The notes under the pieces are model-generated. The model was not told where the DNA came from, ran no database searches, and saw only the letters and a program-made list of their open reading frames with translations. DNA of 64,000 nt from Sulfuritalea sp. Its GTDB lineage: Bacteria > Pseudomonadota > Gammaproteobacteria > Burkholderiales > Rhodocyclaceae. Positions 53,631 to 62,377 of the stretch are shown piece after piece (the first letter of the stretch is position 1; each line of letters opens with the position of its first letter). Made by a program: the position numbers and the translations under genes. The stretch covers positions 840,012 to 904,011 of the forward strand of contig JALNYT010000001.1 in the NCBI GenBank assembly GCA_023229685.1, in the 5' to 3' direction.

Positions 53631-55445
53631 TTACGCGACAAGCGCGGCCTTCCCCGGTTTCGAGAGAAGAATCCGGTCGCCGATCAACAGATGATCGAGT
53701 CCGGACAGTTCAAACGTGCGGATGGCGTCACTAATTGTGTCCACAATTGGCTCGCCATGCAGGTTGAAACTGGTGTTGAGAAGCGCGGGAATTCCTGTCA
53801 GCCGATGGAACGCGCTGATCAGACTATGATATTCGGGGGCCTCTTCGCGTGATACGGACTGGGGACGAACAGTCCTATCATACGGGTGCGTACCTGCTTC
53901 GATGTCTGAGTTCATTTCTGGTCGGACATCGAGACTTATCGCCATAAAAGGGGAAAGCAGTCGCTTTGGATTAAGGATGTATTCGTCTTGCTTCTCTTCG
54001 AGAATTGACAGCGCAAATGGCATCCAGAAGTCGCGATTCTTGATCGCTTCGTTGATTTTCTGCACCGTTTCACGTCGGCTCGGATTCGCCAAAATACTGC
54101 GGTTACCCAACGCCCTTGCGCCGAATTCCGCTCGCCCGCGCACTACCGCCACGATATCCCCTCTGGCGATCAACTCAGCGACTTGATCGAAATTCGCGCA
54201 GAAAGTTACTTCAAAACGATCCTTGTATTGATCGGGGTTGAACTGGCCCATTTCGTCGCGAATGTCGTAACCCAAGTAAAGGTTGCGGATCGGTCGATTG
54301 CGCTCAGGGTCCGAGTTCAGATAGTAGCAACCACCTATACTTAGGCTTTCGTCGCCTGACGATCCGCAGACGAACAGCGATTCGACCTCGTCGAGTTCGG
54401 AGATTGCCTTATTCATTTTGATGTTCATGGCGATTCCTCCGCCAATGACGAAACGCCTGATGCCTGTTTCTCTGGCGATATTCCTAACAAGTTCGCAGGC
54501 CATTTTTTCTGTATAGGCTTGTACGGCGCCTGCAATGTTGTCAAAGCGGTGATCCTTCCAGCCCTCTTCAAGGTATGCGTAAAGATCCTTGGGTCGATTC
54601 TTGGAAACGATCCGCATGCCATCAATGGCGCAGAGGTCATCGAGAATCCGCATGGCACGCTCCACATGAGAGGTCTTGGCGTACGGGGCCAATCCCATAA
54701 CCTTGAACTCGTGCTCATCCGGGCGCATCGCGAGAATCAGGGTGGCCATCTTGTAGATTCTTCCAATATCGTTCTGGCTCGATTCGGCAAGTAGGGCGAA
54801 CTTCTCGTCACTTACCTTCCAGACAGTCTGGTTCCGGCCATCGCCCCAACCATCAAGCGTAATTACGATGCAGTCTTCGCCGCGGAAAGGGGATCCAAAA
54901 TAAGCGTAGTAGGCATGGCACGTGTGGTGGTCGATGAATTCGACTTTATTGGCAGGGACGCCAAGATGAGTGCTCAACAGGCGCACCTGCTCGTTGCGAA
55001 ACAGATCGGTGTCTCTTTTTGGGTCAAGCATGACCGCGTCGGTCAGATAGGAAAAATCGTAATATTGCTTGTCCTCATTGAATTTATCGGCAGTATTTAA
55101 CCAGCGCAGATACTCGAGGCAACTTTCCCCCTGTATCCGACGTTGGTAGTACTTTTCACCGTAGTAATCGATGTAATCGCGCACCGAGAACTGCGTCGAT
55201 GTTTTGGCTTTCAAAAATACGGAGCCACCGTATGAAATGGTTGTATAGGCAATCCGTGTCAAGTCCTTACCAGAAACCCTTTCCTTCTTGAGGCAGTATT
55301 CGATTGCTTGCCACGGGTAACCGACATAGTTTTTCTTCCGGCAGAAGCGCTCTTCCAGAGCCGCGGTAGCGATAAGGCCATCGCGCATCAGCGCAGCCGA
55401 TGCATTGTGGCCAGAATGAATAGCTAGTATCAGTTCATTGCTCAT
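53631..55445 (-). CDS. NodU/CmcH-family carbamoyltransferase
   Basis: A 604-residue O-carbamoyltransferase that uses carbamoyl phosphate and ATP. The N-terminal YrdC/Kae1-like part starts LAIHSGHNASAALMRDGLI and has DHHTCHAYYAYFGSPF (metal histidines) and VITLDGWGDG; the C-terminal domain has ARGDIVAVVRGRAEFGARALGNRSIL and LNTSFNLHGEPIV. ATG 55445 is preferred to a TTG at 55466. In this locus it probably adds a carbamoyl group to a sugar, possibly the nonulosonate. Confidence 0.93.
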   Translation of the reverse strand: MSNELILAIHSGHNASAALMRDGLIATAALEERFCRKKNYVGYPWQAIEYCLKKERVSGKDLTRIAYTTISYGGSVFLKAKTSTQFSVRDYIDYYGEKYYQRRIQGESCLEYLRWLNTADKFNEDKQYYDFSYLTDAVMLDPKRDTDLFRNEQVRLLSTHLGVPANKVEFIDHHTCHAYYAYFGSPFRGEDCIVITLDGWGDGRNQTVWKVSDEKFALLAESSQNDIGRIYKMATLILAMRPDEHEFKVMGLAPYAKTSHVERAMRILDDLCAIDGMRIVSKNRPKDLYAYLEEGWKDHRFDNIAGAVQAYTEKMACELVRNIARETGIRRFVIGGGIAMNIKMNKAISELDEVESLFVCGSSGDESLSIGGCYYLNSDPERNRPIRNLYLGYDIRDEMGQFNPDQYKDRFEVTFCANFDQVAELIARGDIVAVVRGRAEFGARALGNRSILANPSRRETVQKINEAIKNRDFWMPFALSILEEKQDEYILNPKRLLSPFMAISLDVRPEMNSDIEAGTHPYDRTVRPQSVSREEAPEYHSLISAFHRLTGIPALLNTSFNLHGEPIVDTISDAIRTFELSGLDHLLIGDRILLSKPGKAALVA

Positions 55446-55545
55446 GTTGGTGTTTGGTTCCGTCAATGGCTTGTTTTATTGATTGAGCTGCCTCGAATAA
55501 CCGGTAGTCCTAGTCGAAGCCGAATAGCCGGTTCTGTTCTTCTTG

Positions 55546-56250
55546 TCATGGTCTCTGCTCTCCAACGCTCAATAGGCATTCAGCAATCTGGAAATCAAGC
55601 AGGGTGTCAATGTCAATTGATCGTTCGGCAGGAATATGCACCGCTCGGACCCGCCCTTCGAAAGTGCCGTTATGGGTCATGACAAACTCTGGCCGCGCCA
55701 CATACGCAACGGTCGCCATGTCAAACACCGTTGGCGCATCCTGTCGACGCGCTATGAGTGACTGGGGTGGAATAACCAGCCCGACAGTGCCATCCGCATT
55801 GGTTTTCACCATATTAAAGTAAGGACTGCGATGGGCATCGGTTACGGTGATGACGATGTCTGCGCCGCCCTTTTCAAATTCGTTCAGGCAGTTTTCGATA
55901 TCGAGTGGTAGCCTCAGAGGCGCCGTCGCAGGGACTGAGACCATGACCTCTGGCAACACCCCATCAGCATCCAGAAGGTAATTGAGTGCGTGCCGCCAAG
56001 CCAGCCACTCGGGGCTATCATCCTGAGCGAGTTCGGCAGGACGGATAAATGGGACCTCGGCACCATATTCACGAGACACCGTAGCGATTTCTTCGGAATC
56101 CGTTGAGACAATTACACGCCCAATGCGCTTGACTGCCAGGGCTTGCTCAATGGACCAGGCGATCAGCGGTTTGCCGCCCAACGGACGGATGTTTTTCCCG
56201 ACCAGTCCTTTTGATCCGCCGCGAGCGAAGATAAAGGCAACTGTATTCAT
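55546..56250 (-). CDS. legF: CMP-legionaminic acid synthetase
   Basis: A 234-residue cytidylyltransferase that activates the nonulosonate with CTP. It starts MNTVAFIFARGGSKGLVGKN, the CMP-NeuA signature, with RPAELAQDDSPEWLAWRHAL and VSVPATAPLRLP later. Neighbouring legB, legC, legG, legH and legI specify legionaminate rather than sialic acid as substrate. A gap of 100 bases separates it from the carbamoyltransferase gene. Confidence 0.92.
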   Translation of the reverse strand: MNTVAFIFARGGSKGLVGKNIRPLGGKPLIAWSIEQALAVKRIGRVIVSTDSEEIATVSREYGAEVPFIRPAELAQDDSPEWLAWRHALNYLLDADGVLPEVMVSVPATAPLRLPLDIENCLNEFEKGGADIVITVTDAHRSPYFNMVKTNADGTVGLVIPPQSLIARRQDAPTVFDMATVAYVARPEFVMTHNGTFEGRVRAVHIPAERSIDIDTLLDFQIAECLLSVGEQRP

Positions 56251-57296
56251 ACGGCCCCTATTGACGGTGCTTGCCTCGGTGCGACTTGAACCCGACTGCC
56301 AGACTCTGACGCTTTACGAGCCGCTTCGACAATCTGCAATACCTGCAAACCATCCTCGCCGGAAATCAACGGTGTTTTCAGTTCGTTGGCACATTCCAGG
56401 AAGTGCTGCCACTCAGCGAGATAGCTGTCGTCGCGTTTGTGTTGATGACGAAAAAGTTCTTCCCATTCTTTTGCGCCCGCCTGAAACCAGTCGATCACAC
56501 CCGTCAATCCATTCCAACGCAGACTGCCATTTTCGCCAATTGCCGTACAAAGACGAGTGGTGTCGTGGCGAACAAAGTCCAGGTTTGCAGTACCGATAAG
56601 CTGCCGGCCATCAGCTGAAAACGCAAATCCGAGTATCAGATGGGCGGTATCTTCGACATTAATCTCAAGGCCGCTCTGCCGACAGAGCGTGGCCTTTACC
56701 CATTCGACTTCGCCAAAAATCCAGCGCAGATAGTCAAGCTCATGGCTGAGTTCCAGGATTGCGCCTCCACCAAGTTCCTGACGAGCCGAAACGCCCTGCC
56801 GATAATCGGCATCAGGTCGCCACGCGGGCAAGTATTGTCCGGCCTCGCAGCGTACCGACACGATTTTACCGACTACGTTCTCATTCAACAGGTCACGGAA
56901 GCGTTGCAGCGAAGGCAAAAATCGAAGGTTGTAGCCGGTCAGCAAGACCGTTCTATGTTCGCAGCAGGTTTCAAGTAATTGCCGCAGGCCATCAAGCGAT
57001 GCCGACAGGGGCTTCTCGACGAGAAGATGCGTGCCCACTTGTGCCAATGCCTGTGCAGCAGCAGTATGAAATGGCGCCGGACTGGCGATGACTGCAATCT
57101 GCGGCGCAAAATCAATCGCTTGCTGCAGGCTGGAGAAGCAACCATTTGCGTGCTCTGGAATCGACATGCATTCCTGATGGCGCAAGACCCGTATATCCGC
57201 ATTAGGGAGGAGTTCTCTGCCCAACCGCAGGTGACGCATGCCTATGCTGCCGAGACCTGCGATGAGGACGCGGTTAATCAACACAGCGCTTCGCAT
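56247..57296 (-). CDS. ptmF: Gfo/Idh/MocA-family oxidoreductase (PtmF-like)
   Basis: A 349-residue NAD(P)-dependent sugar oxidoreductase with the N-terminal Rossmann motif VLIAGLGSIGMRHLRLGREL, the EKPLSASLDGLRQL catalytic lysine motif (Glu-Lys-Pro, about residue 95), and GGGAILELSHELDYLRWIFG in the second domain. It overlaps legF by four bases. Campylobacter legionaminate loci hold a related gene, ptmF, that works with ptmA. Gene symbol is by analogy. Confidence 0.85.
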   Translation of the reverse strand: MRSAVLINRVLIAGLGSIGMRHLRLGRELLPNADIRVLRHQECMSIPEHANGCFSSLQQAIDFAPQIAVIASPAPFHTAAAQALAQVGTHLLVEKPLSASLDGLRQLLETCCEHRTVLLTGYNLRFLPSLQRFRDLLNENVVGKIVSVRCEAGQYLPAWRPDADYRQGVSARQELGGGAILELSHELDYLRWIFGEVEWVKATLCRQSGLEINVEDTAHLILGFAFSADGRQLIGTANLDFVRHDTTRLCTAIGENGSLRWNGLTGVIDWFQAGAKEWEELFRHQHKRDDSYLAEWQHFLECANELKTPLISGEDGLQVLQIVEAARKASESGSRVQVAPRQAPSIGAV

Positions 57297-57325
57297 GGAA
57301 ATGGAATCTTCATTTCCTCTGGAAA

Positions 57326-58387
57326 CTATTTACTTTTCTTGACGGTTTCAGCGATAGCACGGGTCAAGTCATCCGGCCTGCCCACATCCAGCCAAGGTTC
57401 ATGCATTGGGTACGCTACCGTACGTTTGGCATTCGCTTGCAGACGTTCAAACAGCGTGGGCATATCGCAATGGGCATCCGCGCTCAATACACCCAGCGTA
57501 TCCGGGTCAAGCGCATAGACGCCTGCATTAATATGACTGCGAGCTATGGGCTTTTCTTCGAAGCCGACAATTTCCACGCCTTGGGTCTGTACGACCCCAA
57601 AAGGGTGCTGCCATTCGTGTAGTCGCACGGCCATGGTCGCGGACGCATTGTGACGAATGTGGAAATCAAGTAGCTCCCCGTAGCGGATGTCGGTAATCAC
57701 ATCACCATTGGTAACCACAAACGCGGCGTCAGGCCGTGGATTGAGCAAGCCCAGCGCACCTGCGGTACCTAACGGCGACTGCTCGCGCAGGTAATCAATC
57801 CGCACGCCCAAGCGCTCGCCATTGCCAAAGTGTTCTTCGATCATTTGGCCCAGGTAATGGATGGCGAGCACAAAACGGCTGAAGCCCTCCAGCTTGGCGC
57901 GTTCGATGATGTGCTCCAGCATCGGCTTCCCTGCAACGGGCAGCAAGGGCTTAGGGCAGCTTTCCGTATGAGGACGGAGCCGCGTACCCATCCCGCCGGC
58001 CATGATGACCATCAGGTTGGATCGCGTGGGTGGCGTGGTGATTTCGTCCCAGAGATGCAAGCCCACAACATGGTGGTCATCATCGACCACGGGAATCTGC
58101 TGAATCTTATTCGCAACCATCAACTGCCTGACCATCTCGCGCCCCATCTCAATCGGCACTACGAGTGCATTGCGATGGATGACGCTTGCAATTGGACTAT
58201 TGAGATTCAGTCCCTTGAGCAAGCCTCGTCGTATGTCACCGTCCGATATTGTGCCCTCTAGCTTGCCGTCTTCATTCACCACCAAGACGATCTTGATCGC
58301 GACCTGATCAAGGTTGCGTATCGTCTGCTGTATGGTGGAATTAGGGGGGAGGATAGCTTGGCGCCAGAGTTCCTCAGATGAGTTCAC
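57326..58387 (-). CDS. ptmE: CBS-domain nucleotidyltransferase (PtmE/LegE type)
   Basis: A 353-residue fusion. Residues about 1-120 are two CBS domains (TISDGDIRRGLLKG and QIPVVDDDHHVVGLHLWD), and the rest is a sugar-1-phosphate nucleotidyltransferase with MAGGMGTRLRPHTESCPKPLLPV. In Campylobacter PtmE makes GDP-glucosamine-type precursors for the GDP-linked CMP-legionaminate pathway. The CBS pair may sense adenine nucleotides. It is encoded between legG and the PtmF-like gene. Confidence 0.9.
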   Translation of the reverse strand: MNSSEELWRQAILPPNSTIQQTIRNLDQVAIKIVLVVNEDGKLEGTISDGDIRRGLLKGLNLNSPIASVIHRNALVVPIEMGREMVRQLMVANKIQQIPVVDDDHHVVGLHLWDEITTPPTRSNLMVIMAGGMGTRLRPHTESCPKPLLPVAGKPMLEHIIERAKLEGFSRFVLAIHYLGQMIEEHFGNGERLGVRIDYLREQSPLGTAGALGLLNPRPDAAFVVTNGDVITDIRYGELLDFHIRHNASATMAVRLHEWQHPFGVVQTQGVEIVGFEEKPIARSHINAGVYALDPDTLGVLSADAHCDMPTLFERLQANAKRTVAYPMHEPWLDVGRPDDLTRAIAETVKKSK

Positions 58388-58409
58388 CTAATTGCGTCCT
58401 AAATCATTA

Positions 58410-59567
58410 TTAATGTAAATCATGGAAGACTTTCTTGACGATGCCATTGATCGCATACCGCTTTATGGTTTTAACTACCTTTTCACTTGCGCAACCATCG
58501 CCATAAGGGTTGCATACATGACTCAAGTTCGCTTGAAAGTTTGCGGAATAAAGTTTTTCCAGAGCGGCTTTGATACTCTCGCGGGTCGGTTCGCAGTTGA
58601 TCACACTCGTTGTCTGCAATCGGCCCCGTTGGCGGTCGCCAATATTGATCGTGCCCTTCTTGAAGCTAGGGACTTCTGCCAGACCGCTGGAAGAATTGCC
58701 AACGACCCCATCAACTTGAACAATGCACGAGAGATAGCGAAGTTGGCCAAGAGAGGTGTAGGCACGGGCGTTCGCGTGTTGCGTAACAAATTGCTTCACC
58801 ATCTTGATCAGTGCTCGACCATCGGTATCCGCGTTCGGCAGGGTGAAAATAAGCTGCGTATCCGTCAGCTCGGCCAAGGCCGTCAGGAGTTCCGCCATTT
58901 GATCTGCGGCAGTCCCGGTCTCAAGCGTAACCGGGTGAAAAGTAATCAGGAGGTTTTTTGGCCCCAGTTTGAAGTCAAGCGAAGACTCAAGTTCTGCGCG
59001 GTCAAGAAGTTTCAGGCGCTTGATGTTGTCGATACCGAGCCCGCCCACTAAAAACACTCGATCAGGTTGCTCCCCCAATTGGATCACGCGCTGCCGATAT
59101 TCCTCGGCGGCTACAAAATGCAGGTGAGACATCTTGGTAATCGAATGTCTAAACGCCTCGTCAAAGGCTCCTTCTGTGGTCTCGCCGCCATGGAGATGCG
59201 CCACTGGTATGCGCGCTACAAGTGCAGCCGACACTGCGGCAAAAATCTCGAACCGATCTCCGAGCACGACGATCAGATCTGGCCGCAACTCATCCAAGGC
59301 GTCGGCAAAACCGATTAACCCCAAGCCCATGGATTTGGCAATACCCACCGCTGTATCTGAACTTGTCAGCATTTCGACCTTACGGTCGATTCGAAACCCA
59401 TCTTTTTCAATCTCTCGATAAGTCAGACCAAATTCAGGCGATAGATGCATGCCGGTGGCGATAACTTGCAGCGTGAGCTCAGGATCATCCTTGATGCCTT
59501 GCATAACCCAACGCAGCAAGCCGTATTCCGCGCGGGTGCCGGTGATGACACAAACCTTGCGACTCAT
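58410..59567 (-). CDS. legG: NDP-diacetylbacillosamine 2-epimerase (hydrolysing)
   Basis: A 385-residue NeuC-type epimerase that releases the 6-deoxy-diacetamido-mannose from its nucleotide. It begins MSRKVCVITGTRAEYGLLRWVM and has HLHGGETTEGAFDEAFRHSI, TFHPVTLE and VVGNSSSGLAEVPSFK, the hydrolysing-epimerase motifs. The nucleotide is probably GDP, given the PtmE homologue. It overlaps legI by four bases. Confidence 0.93.
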   Translation of the reverse strand: MSRKVCVITGTRAEYGLLRWVMQGIKDDPELTLQVIATGMHLSPEFGLTYREIEKDGFRIDRKVEMLTSSDTAVGIAKSMGLGLIGFADALDELRPDLIVVLGDRFEIFAAVSAALVARIPVAHLHGGETTEGAFDEAFRHSITKMSHLHFVAAEEYRQRVIQLGEQPDRVFLVGGLGIDNIKRLKLLDRAELESSLDFKLGPKNLLITFHPVTLETGTAADQMAELLTALAELTDTQLIFTLPNADTDGRALIKMVKQFVTQHANARAYTSLGQLRYLSCIVQVDGVVGNSSSGLAEVPSFKKGTINIGDRQRGRLQTTSVINCEPTRESIKAALEKLYSANFQANLSHVCNPYGDGCASEKVVKTIKRYAINGIVKKVFHDLH

Positions 59568-60571
59568 AGCTCGATTAACTCGTCTGCTGAGAAATCTCGC
59601 GGCGCATTTCTGCCAATGATGTCATCCCACCGCATCGGAGAAATTCCCGTACCCGGCCGCTTAGCCGTGATGTTCCCAGCACCGAATATCTCTCCCGCTT
59701 TAATCGCCCGGCTGGCGACCAGCGATTTACGGGCAACCGTCTTGTTTCTGGCTTCACTCGGGGCAGGCCGCTTGATACCATCGCCCATCGCAATTTCGAT
59801 GTTGCGAATAGCTGCGACCATAACTTTGAGTTCATCTGGCTCAAGGCTGGCCTTGTGGTCAGGACCTGGCAGATTACAGTCTAACGTAAAGTGCTTTTCG
59901 ATGACGGCAGCGCCCATGGCCACCGCGGCAATCGCCACTTCAATGCCGGGAGTGTGGTCGGAATAGCCCACAGCCACGCCAAAGGCCGTGTGGATGCTCT
60001 GCATGGCACGCAGGTTTACGTCATTCATGGGCGTGGGGTATTCAGTCGTGCAATGCAGTGCCGTGATGTTGGCACGCGGCGTGCCGGCTTGCTCAAGCAC
60101 GTCTATGGCCGCCTCGATCTCGCCCAACGTCGCCATGCCGGTGGAGAGGATGACTTTCTTGCCGATTCGACCAATATGGCGCAGGTAAGGCAGGTTGGTA
60201 ATCTCGCCGGACGGAATCTTGAACTGGTCCTGGCCAAGACTCACGAGGAGATCAACACTCTCAATATCAAAACCAGTGGAGAAAAAGCCGATGTTGCGCT
60301 TCGCACAATGGGCGATGAGTTCATGGTGCATCTCAACGGTGAGTTCCAGGCGGCGAAGCATTTCGTGCTGGGATTCTGTGCTGTCTGTGGTCTGGGTTTG
60401 GTACTCCGCTTTGTTGGCATTGCGCGTTACTTGGCGATTGGCATTGAAGGTCTGAAACTTGACGAGATCCGCGCCAGCCTCGGCCGCGACATCAATCAGC
60501 TGCTTGGCCAACTCGAGGTCACCGTTATGGTTCACGCCGGCTTCGGCGATGATGAGGATTCGTTTTGTCAT
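59564..60571 (-). CDS. legI: Legionaminic acid synthase
   Basis: A 335-residue NeuB-family enzyme that condenses the released hexose with phosphoenolpyruvate. The TIM-barrel part starts ILIIAEAGVNHNGDLELAKQ, has FKIPSGEITNLP, STGMATLGEIEAAID and GYSDHTPGIEVAIAAVAMGA. A C-terminal SAF (antifreeze-like) domain of about 60 residues begins near RKSLVASRAIKAGE. Context with legBCHG selects legionaminate over sialate or pseudaminate. Confidence 0.94.
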   Translation of the reverse strand: MTKRILIIAEAGVNHNGDLELAKQLIDVAAEAGADLVKFQTFNANRQVTRNANKAEYQTQTTDSTESQHEMLRRLELTVEMHHELIAHCAKRNIGFFSTGFDIESVDLLVSLGQDQFKIPSGEITNLPYLRHIGRIGKKVILSTGMATLGEIEAAIDVLEQAGTPRANITALHCTTEYPTPMNDVNLRAMQSIHTAFGVAVGYSDHTPGIEVAIAAVAMGAAVIEKHFTLDCNLPGPDHKASLEPDELKVMVAAIRNIEIAMGDGIKRPAPSEARNKTVARKSLVASRAIKAGEIFGAGNITAKRPGTGISPMRWDDIIGRNAPRDFSADELIEL

Positions 60572-61197
60572 GACTTTCGTTCACCTACAAAGTGGGCGTG
60601 ATCCACCAAGTTGTGGCGTACTGACAGGTTCATTCCGACCAGGCAACCTTGTCCAATTGATATGCCCTCTTTAATGATGCTTCCGCTACCGACAAAGCTA
60701 CCCGTACCAATAGTTACATCGCCGTTGAGGATGGCGCCGGTTGAGATGTGGCAGTGATCCTTTACGGTCGCGTCGTGTTCAACCAGTGCGCGCGTATTAA
60801 TAATACAGTTGCTCCCGATCCTGGCACCGGCATTGATGATGGCTCCATGCATGACGATGGTGCCTGGACCGATGGTTGCGTGTCGGGACACATACGCGGT
60901 GGGCGCGACGATGGCTGGAAATTGGAATCCTAGTTCTTTGGCCTGCTGATAGAGGCGGATACGGATGTCCGATGACTGAATGTGGCCTACTGTGATGACG
61001 GCGTACTGATATGTTTTGGCAAGTTCCGGTAGATCGCTGTCTGCGGCAATGACGGTGTAGCCGAGTTGCTGGGTGTTCATCTCCTCTGGCATGCCGACCA
61101 GCCCCACAATCTGATATTGGCCGAGCTGCTCGATGACATCGATACACGAATGAGCGTGGCCACCGGCACCGATCAGGATCAGGCTCGGCGCACTCAT
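60568..61197 (-). CDS. legH: Acetyltransferase LegH (PglD/NeuD-like)
   Basis: A 209-residue protein with a short N-terminal PglD-N Rossmann-like domain (LILIGAGGHAHSCIDVIEQLG) and a C-terminal left-handed beta helix (ATIGPGTIVMHGAIINAGARIG ... VEHDATVKDHCHIS) with the catalytic histidine after VEHD. It should acetylate the C4 amine produced by LegC. Overlap by four bases with both legI and legC. Confidence 0.92.
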   Translation of the reverse strand: MSAPSLILIGAGGHAHSCIDVIEQLGQYQIVGLVGMPEEMNTQQLGYTVIAADSDLPELAKTYQYAVITVGHIQSSDIRIRLYQQAKELGFQFPAIVAPTAYVSRHATIGPGTIVMHGAIINAGARIGSNCIINTRALVEHDATVKDHCHISTGAILNGDVTIGTGSFVGSGSIIKEGISIGQGCLVGMNLSVRHNLVDHAHFVGERKS

Positions 61198-62372
61198 GTA
61201 GAGCGGGAAACAAGACCCGAACTACTCGGGATATTAATTAGACGCTGAGAAAGCGACTCGGCTTCTGCCAGATCCATGCGCGGGCAATCATGGAATGGCG
61301 ACAACTCATGCATCAAGGTCCAAACGGGGCGGGTCATGAGTCCTGCGTTATTGGTGGCTTCCAATACGGAATCGCGTTGATTCGCATTTTCGGCGCTTAG
61401 TAACAGTGTTTGTAGCCAGTAGTTGCTTTGGCATTGCTCGGGTTCCGTTATCAACTCAACCCCGGCCACCACTGCAAATGCATCTTGGTAACGGGAAAAC
61501 AGTTTCCTTTTTGCGGCGAGCATCGTAGGCAGCTGCTCCAACTGAGCGCAACCCAAGGCCGCGTTCAGGTTAGGCAGGCGGTAGTTGTAGCCAATTTCAT
61601 CGTGGCGGTATTCCCAAGCGTGCGGCAATTTTGCGGTGGTGGTGAGGTGCTTGGCATGGCGAGCGAGTTCTGGGTCGTTGGTCAGAATCGCGCCCCCGCC
61701 GCCCGTGGTAATGGTCTTGTTGCCGTTGAAACTCAAAGTGCCCATCAGTCCATAGGTACCCGTGTGCTGACCGTGGTAGTAGCTACCCAAGGATTCGGCC
61801 GCATCTTCGACCAACACAAGCTTGAAATCGTGCGCCACAGCCAGCAGTCCATCCATATCCCCCGGGTGACCGAAGGTGTGCATGGGCACCAGCGCTCGGA
61901 TGACTCGACCAGTAGCGCGGTTAACACACTCACCTGCGCGTTGCACTGTGTGGCTGGCGAGATAATCTCGCAATTTTGAAGCATCCACACCTAATGTTCG
62001 AATTTCGCTATCGACAAAATGCGGGATAGCTCCACAATAGGTGACGGCATTCGCAGTAGCGACGAAGGTTAGGGCGGGAACCAAAACTTCATCGCCAGCT
62101 TTCACGCCGGCGAGTTTCAAGGCAATGTGCAGCGCCGCGGTACCATTGACGATAGCAACGGCGTGTTTGGCACCTGTATAGGCCGCCAAATCGGCCTCAA
62201 AACGATCAACGAACTTGCCGACTGATGAGACGAAGGTCGAATCGAGACACTCTTTGAGATATATCCACTCATTCCCGGCGAAGCTGGGTTCATGCAGAAC
62301 CGCAGGCCCATGTCCGACAACGGTGCGTAGGGCGCCGACGACTTGTTCCGCAAGATTGATCGGGGTACTCAT
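61194..62372 (-). CDS. legC: NDP-4-keto-sugar aminotransferase LegC
   Basis: A 392-residue PLP-dependent aminotransferase of the DegT/DnrJ/EryC1 family. ATG 62372 gives MSTPINLAEQVVGALRTVVG. The C-terminal catalytic region has LVEDAAESLGSYYHGQHTGT and the PLP lysine in FNGNKTITTGGGGA. LegC forms with an N-terminal extension of about 40 residues (before AGNEWIYLKECLDSTFVS) are typical of the legionaminate/LPS group. It follows legB by five bases. Confidence 0.93.
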   Translation of the reverse strand: MSTPINLAEQVVGALRTVVGHGPAVLHEPSFAGNEWIYLKECLDSTFVSSVGKFVDRFEADLAAYTGAKHAVAIVNGTAALHIALKLAGVKAGDEVLVPALTFVATANAVTYCGAIPHFVDSEIRTLGVDASKLRDYLASHTVQRAGECVNRATGRVIRALVPMHTFGHPGDMDGLLAVAHDFKLVLVEDAAESLGSYYHGQHTGTYGLMGTLSFNGNKTITTGGGGAILTNDPELARHAKHLTTTAKLPHAWEYRHDEIGYNYRLPNLNAALGCAQLEQLPTMLAAKRKLFSRYQDAFAVVAGVELITEPEQCQSNYWLQTLLLSAENANQRDSVLEATNNAGLMTRPVWTLMHELSPFHDCPRMDLAEAESLSQRLINIPSSSGLVSRST

Positions 62373-62377
62373 GGCGT

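Noticed and set aside
58410..60571. Sialic acid (neuC/neuB) or pseudaminic acid pathway
   Set aside because: The 4,6-dehydratase, aminotransferase and acetyltransferase upstream are needed for bacillosamine-type intermediates and not for sialic acid. No PseB-type C5-inverting dehydratase or PseG-type hydrolase is present, so pseudaminic acid is unlikely.
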